64,000 nucleotides of DNA from Sulfurisoma sediminicola (GTDB lineage Bacteria > Pseudomonadota > Gammaproteobacteria > Burkholderiales > Rhodocyclaceae), in NCBI RefSeq assembly GCF_003865015.1, contig NZ_BHVV01000001.1:124001-188000 (forward strand), read 5' to 3'. The position numbers and the translations under genes were made by a program. The number at the start of each line of letters is the position of its first letter. Position 1 is the stretch's first letter. Positions 63,127 to 64,000 of this stretch are shown piece by piece. The notes beneath the pieces were generated by a model that saw only the letters and a program-made list of their open reading frames with translations, searched no databases and was not told the DNA's origin.

Positions 63127-64000
63127 ATGCTGCAACTTGTCGAATGGCTCACCCTCGTCACCACCCTGCCCACGGCCAACACCGCCGCGCGCATGCGGCT
63201 GTGGCGCGCCGTCAAGGCGCTGGGCGCCGCCACGCTGCGCGACGGAGTCTATCTGCTGCCGGCGCGGGAAACGCCGGGCGAAGCGCTGCGCGCGCTGGCC
63301 GAGGATGTCCGCGCGGCCGGCGGCAGCGCCGAAGTGCTGCACATCGCGGCCGACGCGGCGCAGGACGAAGCCTTCCGCCAGTTGTTCGGGCGCGGTACGG
63401 AGTACGCAGCGCTGATCGCGGCGACGCACGAGGCGGCGGACGAAAAGACGCTGCGGCGGCTGATGCGCGAGCTCTCCCAGCTTGCCGCCATCGACTATTT
63501 CCCCGGCCCGGCGCAGGAGCAGGCGCGGCAGGCGCTGGCCGAACTCGCGACGCGCCTCGCCCCGGGCGAGCCGCGCACCGCGCCGGGAGAAATCAGCCGT
63601 CTCGCCAGCGCCGACTTTTCGGGACGAACCTGGGCAACGCGCAAAAAGCTCTGGGTCGATCGCATGGCCTCGGCCTGGCTGATCCGCCGCTTCATCGACC
63701 GCAAGGCGAAGTTCATCTGGCTGGCAACGCCCGCCGACTGCCCGGCCGACGCGCTGGGCTTCGACTTCGACGGCGCGACGTTCACCCACGTCGCCGGGAA
63801 ACCCGAGCGCGTCACCTTCGAGGTGCTGATGGCGAGCTTCGGTCTCGACACGGACCCGGCGCTGGCAAGGATCGCCCCCATCGTCCATTGCCTCGACGTC
63901 GGCGGCGTACCGGTGGCCGAAGCGGCCGGCATCGAAGCCGTGCTGGCCGGCCTGCGCGCCGATGCCAGCGACGACGACAAGCTGCTCAAGGAAGCAGGCC
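63127..64000 (+). CDS. chrB: chromate resistance ChrB-like protein, 5' part (3' end outside window)
   Basis: The frame is open from the ATG at 63127 to the end of the window (291 complete codons). The N-terminal part MLQLVEWLTLVTTLPTANTA, RMRLWRAVKALGAATLRDGV and YLLPARE match the ChrB N-terminal domain. The second half LWVDRMASAWLIRRFIDRKA and FTHVAGKPERVTFEVLMASF match the ChrB C-terminal domain. ChrB regulates chromate resistance operons and binds chromate in characterised cases. chrA is not seen; it may be just beyond the window. No ribosome site precedes the ATG. Confidence 0.85.
   Translation, partial: MLQLVEWLTLVTTLPTANTAARMRLWRAVKALGAATLRDGVYLLPARETPGEALRALAEDVRAAGGSAEVLHIAADAAQDEAFRQLFGRGTEYAALIAATHEAADEKTLRRLMRELSQLAAIDYFPGPAQEQARQALAELATRLAPGEPRTAPGEISRLASADFSGRTWATRKKLWVDRMASAWLIRRFIDRKAKFIWLATPADCPADALGFDFDGATFTHVAGKPERVTFEVLMASFGLDTDPALARIAPIVHCLDVGGVPVAEAAGIEAVLAGLRADASDDDKLLKEAG

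Overview
The window is a GC-rich bacterial chromosome segment. pntAB, glcDEF, an rml operon, a DsrS-like gene and the dense, translationally coupled operons suggest a betaproteobacterium, possibly of the Rhodocyclales type. This is inferred from gene content and codon use; no rRNA or other taxonomic marker is present. I see no tRNA, rRNA, CRISPR array or intact insertion sequence.

Left flank, 1-5.9 kb: the end of a bacteriohemerythrin, a methyltransferase between two strong hairpin terminators, pntBA (proton-translocating transhydrogenase), and a CorA-type Mg2+ channel followed by a small exported Rap1a/Tai-like protein.

Glycan region, 5.9-28.4 kb: rmlBDAC (dTDP-L-rhamnose) is followed upstream on the minus strand by an AT-rich island (about 9.6-12.6 kb) with a sulfotransferase and two methyltransferase genes, each broken by a one-base frameshift at or next to a short homopolymer. 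Next come two glycosyltransferases, a TPR protein, galE, a secreted GH128-type glycosidase, two sulfotransferases sharing an unusual C-terminal domain, a methyltransferase and a 1404-residue protein with two glycosyltransferase domains, one resembling eukaryotic GT31. Reading the other way, cysC and cysQ make PAPS and remove PAP, which fits a dedicated sulfate-donor supply for the sulfotransferases.

Secretion region, 28.4-48.6 kb: two type I secretion ABC/HlyD pairs, each beside an RTX protein gene (198 and 2250 residues). The first pair is translationally coupled to an 1108-residue GT2+GT4 glycosyltransferase. That enzyme, the ABC transporter and the 1404-residue enzyme all carry copies of the same 'GW' accessory domain. 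A GT4 glycosyltransferase and a fourth sulfotransferase close the region. My reading is a locus that secretes giant Ca-binding surface proteins and makes a rhamnose-containing, sulfated and methylated glycan that may decorate them or the cell surface.

Right flank, 48.6-64 kb: a PP2C phosphatase, a MaoC-like hydratase, glcDEF (glycolate oxidase), a run of small conserved genes including an S24 domain protein that lacks the usual catalytic lysine, a DsrS-like / VWA-metallopeptidase / MoxR ATPase group coupled to a HTH-[2Fe-2S]-flavin reductase fusion, an exported protein, an MFS transporter and the start of a divergent chrB-like gene that probably has a leaderless transcript.
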